64,000 nt of DNA from CAYRGQ01 sp964444885. GTDB lineage: Bacteria; Bacteroidota; Bacteroidia; Sphingobacteriales; Sphingobacteriaceae. This document shows positions 1 through 7,779 of this stretch, in pieces; within the stretch, counting starts at the first letter, position 1; each line of letters begins with the position of its first letter. The stretch lies in the NCBI GenBank assembly GCA_964444885.1, contig CAYUIZ010000001.1, forward strand, positions 61,235 to 125,234, in the 5' to 3' direction. The translations under genes and the position numbers were made by a program. Under the pieces are notes generated by a model, which was not told the DNA's origin, made no database searches, and was given only the letters and a program-made list of their open reading frames with translations.

Positions 1-534
1 GCTAGCCGTGGCCGTTGGAGCGGCGAAGTGGCTGAGATGAGCGTAGGAGGCGACTGGAAAGACGCTATGTGCGAACCCGGTAGCTGGAACGTGGGCTTTA
101 CAGCCTTCGGCGAGATCTTGCCCTATCACGAAAACCGGATTTTCCTGGACAAGGACACGAAAGACAAATGGGGGCTGCCCGTGCTGGCGATGGACATGGA
201 GATCAAGGAAAACGAGACCAAGATGCGGACTGACATGATGGAGGACTGCAAGGAAATGCTCGAATCCGCCGGTGTGAAAGACGTGTACACCTATGACAAC
301 GGATACGCCTTCGGGATGGGTATCCACGAGATGGGTACGGCCCGCATGGGACGCGACCCCAAAACCTCGGTGCTCAACGGCAACAACCAAGTGTGGGACG
401 CGCCAAACGTGTTCGTGACGGATGGTGCGGCCATGACGTCGGGCGGATGCGTCAACCCGTCGCTCACCTATATGGCCATGACTGCGCGAGCGGCTGATTT
501 TGCCGTGAGCGAACTGAAGAAGGGCAATTTGTAA
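1..534 (+). CDS. GMC-family oxidoreductase, C-terminal fragment (cut by window edge)
   Basis: The reading frame is open from the first base, so this is the 3' part of a larger gene that begins outside the window. The 177 visible residues match the C-terminal substrate domain of GMC flavoproteins. The HEMGTARMG segment carries the active-site His (codon at 325-327) and the GGCVNPSLT segment carries the partner Asn (codon at 454-456). GMC enzymes oxidise sugar or alcohol hydroxyls with FAD. The next two genes are a Gfo/Idh/MocA oxidoreductase and a gluconate-2-dehydrogenase subunit 3-like protein. That set is known from membrane-bound sugar dehydrogenases, including glucoside 3-dehydrogenases, so a periplasmic sugar-oxidising large subunit is likely. 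The exact substrate is unknown. Confidence 0.88.
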   Translation, partial: ASRGRWSGEVAEMSVGGDWKDAMCEPGSWNVGFTAFGEILPYHENRIFLDKDTKDKWGLPVLAMDMEIKENETKMRTDMMEDCKEMLESAGVKDVYTYDNGYAFGMGIHEMGTARMGRDPKTSVLNGNNQVWDAPNVFVTDGAAMTSGGCVNPSLTYMAMTARAADFAVSELKKGNL

Positions 535-569
535 GATAGCTATTCACTGGATAAATGTAAATTATAATT

Positions 570-2012
570 ATGAAAGACTCGGATAACAAAAAGGACGGTA
601 CTAGCCGGCGCAATTTTCTCAAAACCAGTGCGGCAGCTTCGGCTGGCTTCATGATTATGCCCCGGCACGTGCTGGGCGGTGCGGGTTACACAGCGCCGAG
701 CGACAAGCTGGTCATCGCAGGCATTGGCGTAGGAGGCAAAGGCGCGTCTGACTTGACGTCATTCCACGACAGCGGCAAAGCTGACATTGCTTTCCTGTGC
801 GATGTGGACGATGCGCGGGCGGCGAATACAGTCAAGCGTTTCCCTAAGGCCAAGTACTACCGCGATTTCCGCGAAATGCTCGATAAAGAACACAAGCATA
901 TCGATGCGGTATCGGTGTCGGGTCCAGACCACAACCACGCGGCCCATGCCTTGCCCGCGATGGAACTGGGCAAGCACGTGTACGTGCAGAAGCCGTTGAC
1001 GAAAGATGTGTGGGAGGCCCGCGTGCTTACCCATGCCGCCAAAAAGTATAAGGTGGTCACCCAAATGGGCAACCAAGGTGCCTCCGGCGAGGGCGTGCGC
1101 ATTATGCGCGAATGGATAGATGCTGGCCTTATCGGCGACGTGCACACTATCTACGGATGGACGGACCGTCCGGTATGGCCCCAAGGTATCGCATGGCCTG
1201 ACCGCAAAGCGGCTGTGCCTTCGACGCTCGACTGGGATCTGTGGCTGGGTACCGCACCCTACGTGGACTATATCGACAAGCTCGTTCCGTTCAACTGGCG
1301 GGGCTGGTGGGATTACGGAACCGGTGCCTTGGGGGATATGGGATGTCACATTATGGAAGCACCCTTCAGCATCCTCGGCCTGCAGTACGTGAAAGACGTG
1401 CAAGCTACGGTTGGCTCGGTCTACGTAGACGAATTTAAGCGCGGGTATTTCCCGCAAAGCTGCCCACCGTCGAGCTACGCGGTCATGACCTTCCCGAAGA
1501 CCGACAAAACCGCTGGCGATGTGAAGATTCACTGGATGGATGGCGGCATACAGCCTGAGCGTCCGGAAGAACTCGGACCGAATGAGATTTTTGGCGACGG
1601 TGGCAACGGTATCATGTTTGTCGGAACCAAAGGCAAGATCTTGGCGGATTGCTATGCCGAGAATCCTCGGCTGTTACCTACATCGCTGTCAGAGGTGGTG
1701 AAGGTGCCCCAAAAATACGCACGCGTGCCGCAAGGCCATTATGCACAATGGGTGGAAGCTTGTATTGCCGGATACGGCAATATGGAAGTCAGCGCGCCGT
1801 TTGAGATTTCAGGACCACTGACCGAGGCTTTGCTCATGGCAAACCTGGCCGTCCGCGGCTCTGACATGCGCATCGACGGCAGGTACCCGGGCAAGAACCT
1901 GAAATTGCTGTGGGACAACGACAACATGAGGGTGACTAACTTTGACGAGGTGAACCAGTTCGTAAAACGCGAATACCGCAAAGGCTGGGACATCAAGTAT
2001 AATTTTTCATAG
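570..2012 (+). CDS. Gfo/Idh/MocA family oxidoreductase with Tat signal
   Basis: A 480-residue NAD(P)-dependent sugar oxidoreductase of the Gfo/Idh/MocA family. Residues 12-18 (SRRNFLK) form a twin-arginine motif followed by an Ala-rich hydrophobic stretch, so the protein is probably exported folded. The Rossmann glycine motif GIGVGGKG lies at about 51-58. The usual EKP lysine motif reads QKP at 140-142, so the lysine is kept but the Glu is not. A GDMGCH segment near residue 255 fits the substrate-binding C-terminal domain. It starts 35 nt after the GMC gene and ends 18 nt before the subunit 3-like gene, so the three are probably one operon. It may act on a keto-sugar made by the GMC enzyme; that pairing is inference. 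Confidence 0.9.
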   Translation: MKDSDNKKDGTSRRNFLKTSAAASAGFMIMPRHVLGGAGYTAPSDKLVIAGIGVGGKGASDLTSFHDSGKADIAFLCDVDDARAANTVKRFPKAKYYRDFREMLDKEHKHIDAVSVSGPDHNHAAHALPAMELGKHVYVQKPLTKDVWEARVLTHAAKKYKVVTQMGNQGASGEGVRIMREWIDAGLIGDVHTIYGWTDRPVWPQGIAWPDRKAAVPSTLDWDLWLGTAPYVDYIDKLVPFNWRGWWDYGTGALGDMGCHIMEAPFSILGLQYVKDVQATVGSVYVDEFKRGYFPQSCPPSSYAVMTFPKTDKTAGDVKIHWMDGGIQPERPEELGPNEIFGDGGNGIMFVGTKGKILADCYAENPRLLPTSLSEVVKVPQKYARVPQGHYAQWVEACIAGYGNMEVSAPFEISGPLTEALLMANLAVRGSDMRIDGRYPGKNLKLLWDNDNMRVTNFDEVNQFVKREYRKGWDIKYNFS

Positions 2013-2030
2013 GAATATAGCAACAGTGCC

Positions 2031-2600
2031 ATGAATAGAAGAGAAGCGATTAGCCGCGTAGCCTGGATCATGGGGGGTACCGTTATCGGTGCCAACCTCC
2101 TGCTGGAGGGATGTACCCGGCCGGCCACGCCAACCGTAGAGGGTCTGTTTGACCCAACGATGGTCGATTTTATGGGTGATGTGGCGGAAACGATCTTGCC
2201 GGAGACGAGCAGCCCGGGTGCTAAGGCCGCCGGTGTAGGCGAGTTTATGCCGGTGATGGTCAAGGACTGTTACACCGCGGAGGATCAAGATGTATTCGTT
2301 AAGGGCCTGGCGCAGATCGACGAGCGTGCGCAGGAAGCGCACGGGAAGAAGTTTCAAGAACTGACCGCCGCGGAGCGAACGGACTTGCTTAACACGATTG
2401 ATAAGGAAGCCAAAGCCTATCACAGTTCCAAAGAGCCGGACGCGCCGAACCATTACTTCCACCTATTCAAGCAATTGACGTTGCTCGGTTTCTTTACCTC
2501 CGAAGTGGGCGCGACCCAAGCCCTGCGCTATGTGCAGGTGCCCGGGCGTTTTGACGGGGAATATCCGTACCAAAAAGGGGATAAAGCCTGGGCTACGTAA
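2031..2600 (+). CDS. Gluconate 2-dehydrogenase subunit 3-like protein
   Basis: A 189-residue protein of the gluconate 2-dehydrogenase subunit 3 family, the small subunit that travels with GMC flavoprotein dehydrogenases and helps export and assemble them. The N-terminus has twin arginines at 3-4, a hydrophobic segment, and a Cys at 28 (LEGC) that could be a Tat lipoprotein site, although Glu at the -2 position is unusual. The DPTMVDFMGDVAETILPET stretch is typical of the family. It is the last gene of the GMC operon and is followed by a strong hairpin terminator. The small subunit would be expected to pair with the GMC protein at the window start. Confidence 0.85.
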   Translation: MNRREAISRVAWIMGGTVIGANLLLEGCTRPATPTVEGLFDPTMVDFMGDVAETILPETSSPGAKAAGVGEFMPVMVKDCYTAEDQDVFVKGLAQIDERAQEAHGKKFQELTAAERTDLLNTIDKEAKAYHSSKEPDAPNHYFHLFKQLTLLGFFTSEVGATQALRYVQVPGRFDGEYPYQKGDKAWAT

Positions 2601-2620
2601 GCCAGCATTTGCCAAAAAAT

Positions 2621-2652
2621 AAGCCGGATGGGGATGACCCATTCGGCTTTTT
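2621..2652. terminator. Bidirectional intrinsic terminator
   Basis: A 12-bp stem (AAGCCGGATGGG pairing with CCCATTCGGCTT, one wobble) closes a 5-nt loop and runs into T residues on the + strand. The A-run at 2614-2619 gives the matching T-run for the opposite strand. It sits between the convergent ends of the subunit 3-like gene and the M28 peptidase gene and can serve both. Confidence 0.85.
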
Positions 2653-2676
2653 CGATTCAGCTTGTTCAAGACGGAT

Positions 2677-3603
2677 TTACTGCATCAAGAGGTCGCGTCG
2701 TGCGGGCATGCGGCCAGACAGTTTGCCTGCGGCGTCTGTGTTTTTAATGAATTGTAGAATAATCTGTACCGCGTGGTAATAGAAGGCAGGCTGTATGTTT
2801 TCGAAGGTGTCGTTCGGGGTGTGGTAGTCGGGGTGGTCTTCCACGCCGAAATATACGAAAGGGATGCCTAAGCGGTGGAACACAGCGTGGTCGCTTTGGT
2901 TGGTCCAATCATCGCGGCGTCCCAAGGCGGGATTGTCGTGGCCTGTCCGCAGGGTTACCTGTCCGTGCGGGATATCGAGCAAGGGGAGTAAGTGCGGGTA
3001 ATGAAAACCGCCGGCCGCGTACAACTCGTTGTTGTCGTTGCGGCTAATCATATCCATGTTGATGTTTAGCACGATGTCCGCTAACGGCAATGGCGGGTTT
3101 CCTACAAAAGCGCGCGCGCCTTGCAAGCCCGATTCCTCTGCATCGAAAGCCGCGAAAATGAGCGTGTAATGCGGCTGGTGTTCGGAAAAATAAGCCGCCA
3201 GCGACAGTAAGGCCGCCGCGCCGCTGGCGTTGTCGTCCGCACCCAAATACAACTGGCCATCCCGCTCGCCGAGGTGGTCGTAATGGCCCGAAATAATGAT
3301 GGCTTCTTTCGTGTGCCCCGGGATATACCCCAAGATATTCTGTCCGACTTCGTCATTGCGTAACGTAAACGTATCGATGTAGCATGTCCCGTAGTGGTTC
3401 AGCCCAAGGCTTTCGAAACGTTGTACGATGTAATTGGCCGCTTTTTGGTGGCCCTCCGTACCCGGTTTGCGCCCCGCAAATTCGGGCGAAGCCAGCGTGC
3501 GGATGTCTTGGATCAGCGTAGCGCTATCTAATTGCTGGGCATGGCCGCAGACCGCCAGCAGGAGCAGGAGGGACAAGGTGAGCCGAAATCGCGTTTGCAA
3601 CAT
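2677..3603 (-). CDS. M28-family zinc aminopeptidase
   Basis: A 308-residue exported metallopeptidase of family M28. A signal peptide (MLQTRFRLTLSLLLLLAVCGHAQ) ends at about residue 23. The metal ligands of the family are visible in order: SGHYDHLG (His), GADDNASG (bridging Asp), FDAEESG (catalytic Glu pair), NINMDMIS (Asp) and a late DYHTPNDT (His). The start ATG directly precedes the signal peptide. Upstream, CAAAGAAA at 3626-3633 reads TTTCTTTG on the coding strand, one base from the Bacteroidota -7 consensus. The gene is monocistronic and convergent with the GMC operon. It probably trims peptides in the periplasm; its substrate is not evident. Confidence 0.92.
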   Translation of the reverse strand: MLQTRFRLTLSLLLLLAVCGHAQQLDSATLIQDIRTLASPEFAGRKPGTEGHQKAANYIVQRFESLGLNHYGTCYIDTFTLRNDEVGQNILGYIPGHTKEAIIISGHYDHLGERDGQLYLGADDNASGAAALLSLAAYFSEHQPHYTLIFAAFDAEESGLQGARAFVGNPPLPLADIVLNINMDMISRNDNNELYAAGGFHYPHLLPLLDIPHGQVTLRTGHDNPALGRRDDWTNQSDHAVFHRLGIPFVYFGVEDHPDYHTPNDTFENIQPAFYYHAVQIILQFIKNTDAAGKLSGRMPARRDLLMQ

Positions 3604-3722
3604 GGTACTCGTATTGGTGAACGTGCAAAGAAAGGAAGAAAACCGCGGTAATGGAAATGGGTAGGGATTTGCCGGGTGATTTTCAACGAAAAATTTACAT
3701 CGTCTGGTATTGATAATATTGG

Positions 3723-4034
3723 ATGTCTTTCGTACTATTGCTTAAACCAAATTATGTTGCCGCCATGTTTCCAGCAGAGCTTATCCCCAAGGAAGAGGTT
3801 ACGAACTACCAATTCCGCATAGCGCCCGAAAGCAATATCCGTCAGTTCGAAGACAAGCTGTCTGGCGCCATGCGCTTGGGCAACGAGTTTAAGTCCAAGG
3901 CATTTATTGCGTTCCTGACCGCGGATGGCCCCAAAGCCATCGAGACAACCGTGTGGACAGTTGCCGGCGACTATCTCCAGATCAAAGGTGGCGTGCTGAT
4001 CCCGTTGGCCAGTTTGCTGGATATTGACTACTAG
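3723..4034 (+). CDS. Small protein of unknown function
   Basis: A 103-residue reading frame with no signal peptide, no membrane segment and no motif I recognise. The middle and C-terminus look like a compact soluble protein (FRIAPESNIRQFEDK, then KGGVLIPLASLLDIDY). An in-frame ATG at 3765 (MFPAELIP) may be the true start, because TAATATTG at 3714-3721 resembles a -7 box and would place transcription start around or after 3723. It stands alone between a divergent M28 peptidase gene and the S9 peptidase gene. The codon pattern resembles the neighbours, which is the main reason for calling it real. Confidence 0.6.
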   Translation: MSFVLLLKPNYVAAMFPAELIPKEEVTNYQFRIAPESNIRQFEDKLSGAMRLGNEFKSKAFIAFLTADGPKAIETTVWTVAGDYLQIKGGVLIPLASLLDIDY

Positions 4035-4280
4035 CCGATTTTTCCCAGCGACAGTGCTTTTGGCACAAAATCCGGCAAAAGTGTGGCGCTTTCGCGTCGG
4101 CCGAAGGCGCTTGGATTTTCGTTTCGCACAACCCGCACCGTCCCCGCAATCGGGCCGACACCAACCATGCGCGAGTAGGTGGTAATATTCTTATTATTAT
4201 CACACAGAACCGGCAACAGTTCCTTATTTTCGTGGCAACCCGTAGGCTTTTGGCGGCCATCATATACTTAGATCACCTTT

Positions 4281-6437
4281 ATGAAGCGTATTTTTTTATT
4301 GTTTTTCACCGGCTGCTTGGCTACCATGCTGCTGGCCCAAGAGGCGAGTCAGGGCATTCGCGTCACTGACATGTTGCGGATTAAGCGCGTCGGCGCGGTG
4401 GAATTCGCTCCCGATGGATCCCAAGTCCTGTACACGGTACAGTCGATCGTCGCCAACGAGAAGAATCCCATGGACCATGACTTCCAAAATCAGTTGTGGA
4501 TGGTTGATGCGGATGGGAGTGGTAGTCCAAGGCCTCTAACGGCCGGTAAACAGGGCTTTTCGCAAGCTTCCTTTAGCCCGGATGGGAAGTCCATTGTATT
4601 TGCACGCTCGGTCGACGGCAAGTCACAGCTTTTTCTGCTTTCACTAGCGGGCGGTGAGCCCATTCAGCTGACCAATCATCGCTACGGTGCGTCCAGTCCG
4701 CAGTGGAGCCCGGATGGGAAGCAACTGCTTTTTTCGGCGTCGCTGAGTTTGGCAGAAGTATTGGCGGATTCCTCAGTCAACCCGGAGAAGGCCTTGCCGG
4801 ATTGGGATATGGAGAAGCCGGGCTTTGCCGGTAACGCTTTCCTGGAGAAGTCCGGTGCTAAAGCCGATCCCGACGGATCGATTGCCGAAATAAGGGCCTA
4901 CCTGGCGCAGAACGAGACCGACAACAAGGCAAAAGTATTCAACAAGCTGAATTTCCAGACAGAAACGTCTACTTCGTCCGCATTGCGTTTTTCGCATCTT
5001 TACGTGGTGGATGCGGTACCCGGCGCGGTGCCGCGGGCGCTTACCCGCGGATTCCGGTCGCACGGCTCGCCGGCTTTTGCGGGCGAGGGCCGCATCCTGT
5101 ATGCCCTGCGTGGGGAGGCAGGCGTGCACCCAGACCGCGCACAAGGTGGTTCGATCCGCCTGTTGGATTTGACAACCGGCGCCGATACGGAATTCCGCAC
5201 CCATCCGGGACATAACCTATCGATTAGCGCCGTGTCGCCATCTGGGCGCTATGTGGCGTACCAGGAAAGCGCGATAGGCACGCCACGCGTTCCGAAACTC
5301 TATGTCCTGCCCGTGGATGATGCGCAAGCCTTGCCGGTATATATTGAGTTTGACCGCAACAAAAGCGACGTGCAATGGAGTGCCGATGAGTCGACCCTCT
5401 ATTTTGTGTCGCCCAGCAACGGTGGGTCGGTGCTTTGCCGGGCCGATATCGGCAATGGGCGGGTAGAGCGCTTGAGCAGTGAGGATGAAGGTGTTTCGTC
5501 GTACGATATGCACGGCCAGCAGCTGGTTTTTGCGAAAAATGATGTCCGTAATCCGTCCGATTTGTATGTAGCCGATGGGGGCGCGGTGGCGGATGCGCGG
5601 AAGCTGACCGACTTGAATGGCGACTGGCTCGCGCAGCGGGAGCTGAGTATCCCGGAAAAATTCAGTTTCACCAATGAGTTGGGGCTGGAGGTTGAATATT
5701 GGGTGATGAAGCCCATCGGCTTCGAGCCAGGCAAAACGTATCCGTTGTTGTTGGAGATACACGGCGGACCATCGGCCATGTGGGGGCCGGGCGAGGCGAG
5801 CATGTGGCACGAATTCCAGTTTTTCTGTGCGCAGGGTTATGGTGTGGTATACAGCAATCCGCGCGGTTCTGGAGGCTACGGCGAGACATTCCTGCGCGCC
5901 AATATGGACGATTGGGGTGCGGGGCCGGCTGCGGATGCACTGGGTGCCCTGGACCGGACGATCGCCCAAGGCTGGGCGGATACGTCCAAGTTGCTTGTTT
6001 CGGGGGGCTCTTATGCCGGCTATCTGGTGAGCTGGATTATCGCCCATGACCAGCGCTTCGCGGCGGCGTGCAGCCAGCGGGGCGTATACGACCTGCGGAC
6101 GTTCTTCGGTGAAGGCAACGCATGGCGGCTGGTGCCAAGCTATTTTGGTGGGCATCCTTGGGAGCCTGAGGTGTATAAAACCTTGGAGCGGGAGTCGCCA
6201 ATCAATTACGTGGATCAAATTAAAACACCCTACATTATTTTTCACGGCGAGCAGGACCTGCGCACCGGGGTAATCCAAAGCGAGATGCTGTATAAGAGCC
6301 TCAAAGTATTGGAACGTCCTGTGGAATACGTACGCCATCCGGGTGCGGGTCACGAAATCACGCGCAGTGGCGACAACCGCCAACGCATCGATCAGATGCT
6401 CCGCACCTACGAATTTTTCGAGCGATGGGTTCGTTAG
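4281..6437 (+). CDS. S9-family serine peptidase (dipeptidyl/acylaminoacyl peptidase type)
   Basis: A 718-residue exported prolyl-oligopeptidase-family enzyme. The signal peptide occupies about residues 1-20. Residues 25-450 form a beta-propeller with repeated SPDGK-type blades (FAPDGSQV, FSPDGKSI, WSPDGKQL). The C-terminal third is an alpha/beta hydrolase with nucleophile Ser577 in GGSYAG, Asp659 in GEQD and His691 in GAGHE. Such enzymes cleave short peptides after the propeller filters by size. The 246 nt upstream contain no recognisable gene. A stem-loop terminator lies downstream at 6580-6609, shortly before the convergent AraC gene. Confidence 0.94.
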   Translation: MKRIFLLFFTGCLATMLLAQEASQGIRVTDMLRIKRVGAVEFAPDGSQVLYTVQSIVANEKNPMDHDFQNQLWMVDADGSGSPRPLTAGKQGFSQASFSPDGKSIVFARSVDGKSQLFLLSLAGGEPIQLTNHRYGASSPQWSPDGKQLLFSASLSLAEVLADSSVNPEKALPDWDMEKPGFAGNAFLEKSGAKADPDGSIAEIRAYLAQNETDNKAKVFNKLNFQTETSTSSALRFSHLYVVDAVPGAVPRALTRGFRSHGSPAFAGEGRILYALRGEAGVHPDRAQGGSIRLLDLTTGADTEFRTHPGHNLSISAVSPSGRYVAYQESAIGTPRVPKLYVLPVDDAQALPVYIEFDRNKSDVQWSADESTLYFVSPSNGGSVLCRADIGNGRVERLSSEDEGVSSYDMHGQQLVFAKNDVRNPSDLYVADGGAVADARKLTDLNGDWLAQRELSIPEKFSFTNELGLEVEYWVMKPIGFEPGKTYPLLLEIHGGPSAMWGPGEASMWHEFQFFCAQGYGVVYSNPRGSGGYGETFLRANMDDWGAGPAADALGALDRTIAQGWADTSKLLVSGGSYAGYLVSWIIAHDQRFAAACSQRGVYDLRTFFGEGNAWRLVPSYFGGHPWEPEVYKTLERESPINYVDQIKTPYIIFHGEQDLRTGVIQSEMLYKSLKVLERPVEYVRHPGAGHEITRSGDNRQRIDQMLRTYEFFERWVR

Positions 6438-6579
6438 TTTGGGATAAAACGCGCATAATTTGTCACTTTTCTTTGATAATAACCAAAAAGCAACATATTT
6501 TTTCCCTTCAACAAAACATTTGTGTCAACTCGCCGTTATAGATTTAGGTTTAGGTTGATAAAAAAACTTTATGTTTTTT

Positions 6580-6609
6580 ACCGCACTTCCCAAAGGTGCG
6601 GTTTTTTTT
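6580..6609 (+). terminator. Intrinsic terminator after the S9 peptidase gene
   Basis: A 7-bp GC-rich stem (ACCGCAC pairing with GTGCGGT) with a 9-nt loop is followed by eight T residues on the + strand. It is oriented for the S9 peptidase gene. The opposite strand has no U-tract at the matching place, so it is weaker for the convergent AraC gene. Confidence 0.85.
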
Positions 6610-6624
6610 GTTTTTAGGCCTCCG

Positions 6625-7512
6625 TTAATGGACGGCGAACAGCTTGCTGTTCAGGTATTTTTTCTTGTATTCCAGGGGTGTCATGTCGGTTACCTTCTTA
6701 AAATGCCGGTAAAAATTGGATACATTATTAAATCCGCATTCGAAGCAGATCACCTCCGTGGGCAGCAAATCTTCCACGAGCATCCGACAAGCGTGGCTGA
6801 TGCGTATTTCGATCAGGAAATCATAAAACGTCTTGTTGGTCATCGTCCGGAAATACCGACAAAAGGAGGTGGTACTCAGGTTGGCAATAGACGCGATTTC
6901 CACGAGACTGATTTCTTTCTTGTAGTTGCTGAGCGTATACGAGCATATGCGGTTGAGTCGGGCTGTGTCCATTTCGTTCGACTTGTAAAAGGCGTGGGCC
7001 GAGGCGATGGGTTCGTACTCGCTGGTTTCGGCCAGTAGCTTGAGCATAGACATGAGGATGATGACGCGGTCGAGACCGTGGGCATCCGTAGCCTTTTGCA
7101 TTAAATCCGCCAACAAGAACCGGCTCTCTCCAACGATTTTCATACCTTTCTGTGCCTTTTCGAAGAGGGTAGGGATGAGGTATGTCTCGGGCAGATTGAG
7201 AAAATCCCGACCTAGGCAATGCGGTAAGAAATGGATCACATTAGCTTCCACCTTGCGGTCGGGGCGGTTCTGGTAAAATTCTTCGTTGCATTGCCACATA
7301 TGTGGGAGATTGGCCCCGAGCATGATGATTTCGCCTGGCGAAAAGTTGCCGATATTGTCCCCAATAAACCGGACGCCTTCGCCCCGGATGACATGATGCA
7401 GTTCAAGTTCGGGATGGTAATGCCATACGGAACCAAAATTAGACTGGATGTCGTGCCGTATGCTGAACGAGTTCTGAATTTGTGTCGGCACTTTGTGAAA
7501 AGATGGTTTCAT
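6625..7512 (-). CDS. AraC-family transcriptional regulator (cupin + double HTH)
   Basis: A 295-residue AraC/XylS-type regulator. The N-terminal half is a cupin-like ligand domain (HYHPELELHHVIRGEG, then GDNIGNFSPGEIIMLGANLPHMW). The C-terminal ~100 residues hold two helix-turn-helix units, with SLVEIASIANLSTTSFCRYFRTMT and a later CFECGFNNVSNFYRHFKK. A longer frame would begin at a TTG at 7566, but the ATG at 7512 gives the usual family length and N-terminus. It is transcribed away from the isomerase/kinase operon. A consensus promoter for it (7613-7643) lies next to the first copy of a repeated half-site element found in front of four operons here. I infer that it activates them on sensing a sugar. 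Confidence 0.92.
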   Translation of the reverse strand: MKPSFHKVPTQIQNSFSIRHDIQSNFGSVWHYHPELELHHVIRGEGVRFIGDNIGNFSPGEIIMLGANLPHMWQCNEEFYQNRPDRKVEANVIHFLPHCLGRDFLNLPETYLIPTLFEKAQKGMKIVGESRFLLADLMQKATDAHGLDRVIILMSMLKLLAETSEYEPIASAHAFYKSNEMDTARLNRICSYTLSNYKKEISLVEIASIANLSTTSFCRYFRTMTNKTFYDFLIEIRISHACRMLVEDLLPTEVICFECGFNNVSNFYRHFKKVTDMTPLEYKKKYLNSKLFAVH

Positions 7513-7612
7513 GTGCGTCGAGCTAGGTTTCCGGCGCGTTGCCGCAGGGTTGGAAACAGTTTGCAATTGTTGTTAGTTGGTGTGGACGGCATGACGCCTC
7601 TTAACCACCTTA

Positions 7613-7643
7613 CTAAGGTATGTAAATAAAACTCATGCACCAA
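7613..7643 (-). promoter_or_regulatory. Promoter of the AraC-type regulator gene
   Basis: On the minus strand TTGG and TACCTTAG are separated by 19 nt, close to the Bacteroidota -33/-7 pattern TTTG-N19-TAnnTTTG. Transcription would start near 7605 and give a leader of about 93 nt. The -33 box lies 6 bp from the half-site element at 7650, so a bound regulator could affect its own transcription. Confidence 0.55.
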
Positions 7644-7649
7644 GCAAAT

Positions 7650-7714
7650 GATAATATCCTACAATAACTCGCTAATAAGTGCTAAAAAAATGCGCGGATA
7701 CGGATACACCTTTG
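7650..7714 (+). promoter_or_regulatory. Repeated activator-type promoter, copy 1 (isomerase/kinase operon)
   Basis: GATAATATC starts at 7650, and GCTAATA starts 21 bp later at 7671. A -7-like box CACCTTTG begins at 7707, exactly 57 nt after the element start. The place where a -33 box would be is an A-run. The same layout recurs at 11035, 14147 and 24381. It lies between the divergent AraC gene and the isomerase gene. AAGGAGG at 7717-7723 falls too far from the ATG at 7780 to be its ribosome-binding site, and its GGAGG can pair with CCTCC at 7738-7742. Confidence 0.65.
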
Positions 7715-7779
7715 TTAAGGAGGAATCCACAGGGCACCCTCCCTACAAAACCTGACATAAACCAACGGAAATACCTATC

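Noticed and set aside
4031..4216. 61-residue frame on the minus strand in the gap before the S9 peptidase gene
   Set aside because: No recognisable motif, no promoter or ribosome-binding site, and an overlapping alternative frame on the same strand. It might be a remnant, but nothing supports that.
5217..6383. 388-residue frame on the minus strand inside the S9 peptidase gene
   Set aside because: It is antisense to a clear peptidase with an intact triad. Composition and lack of motifs fit a GC-driven shadow frame.
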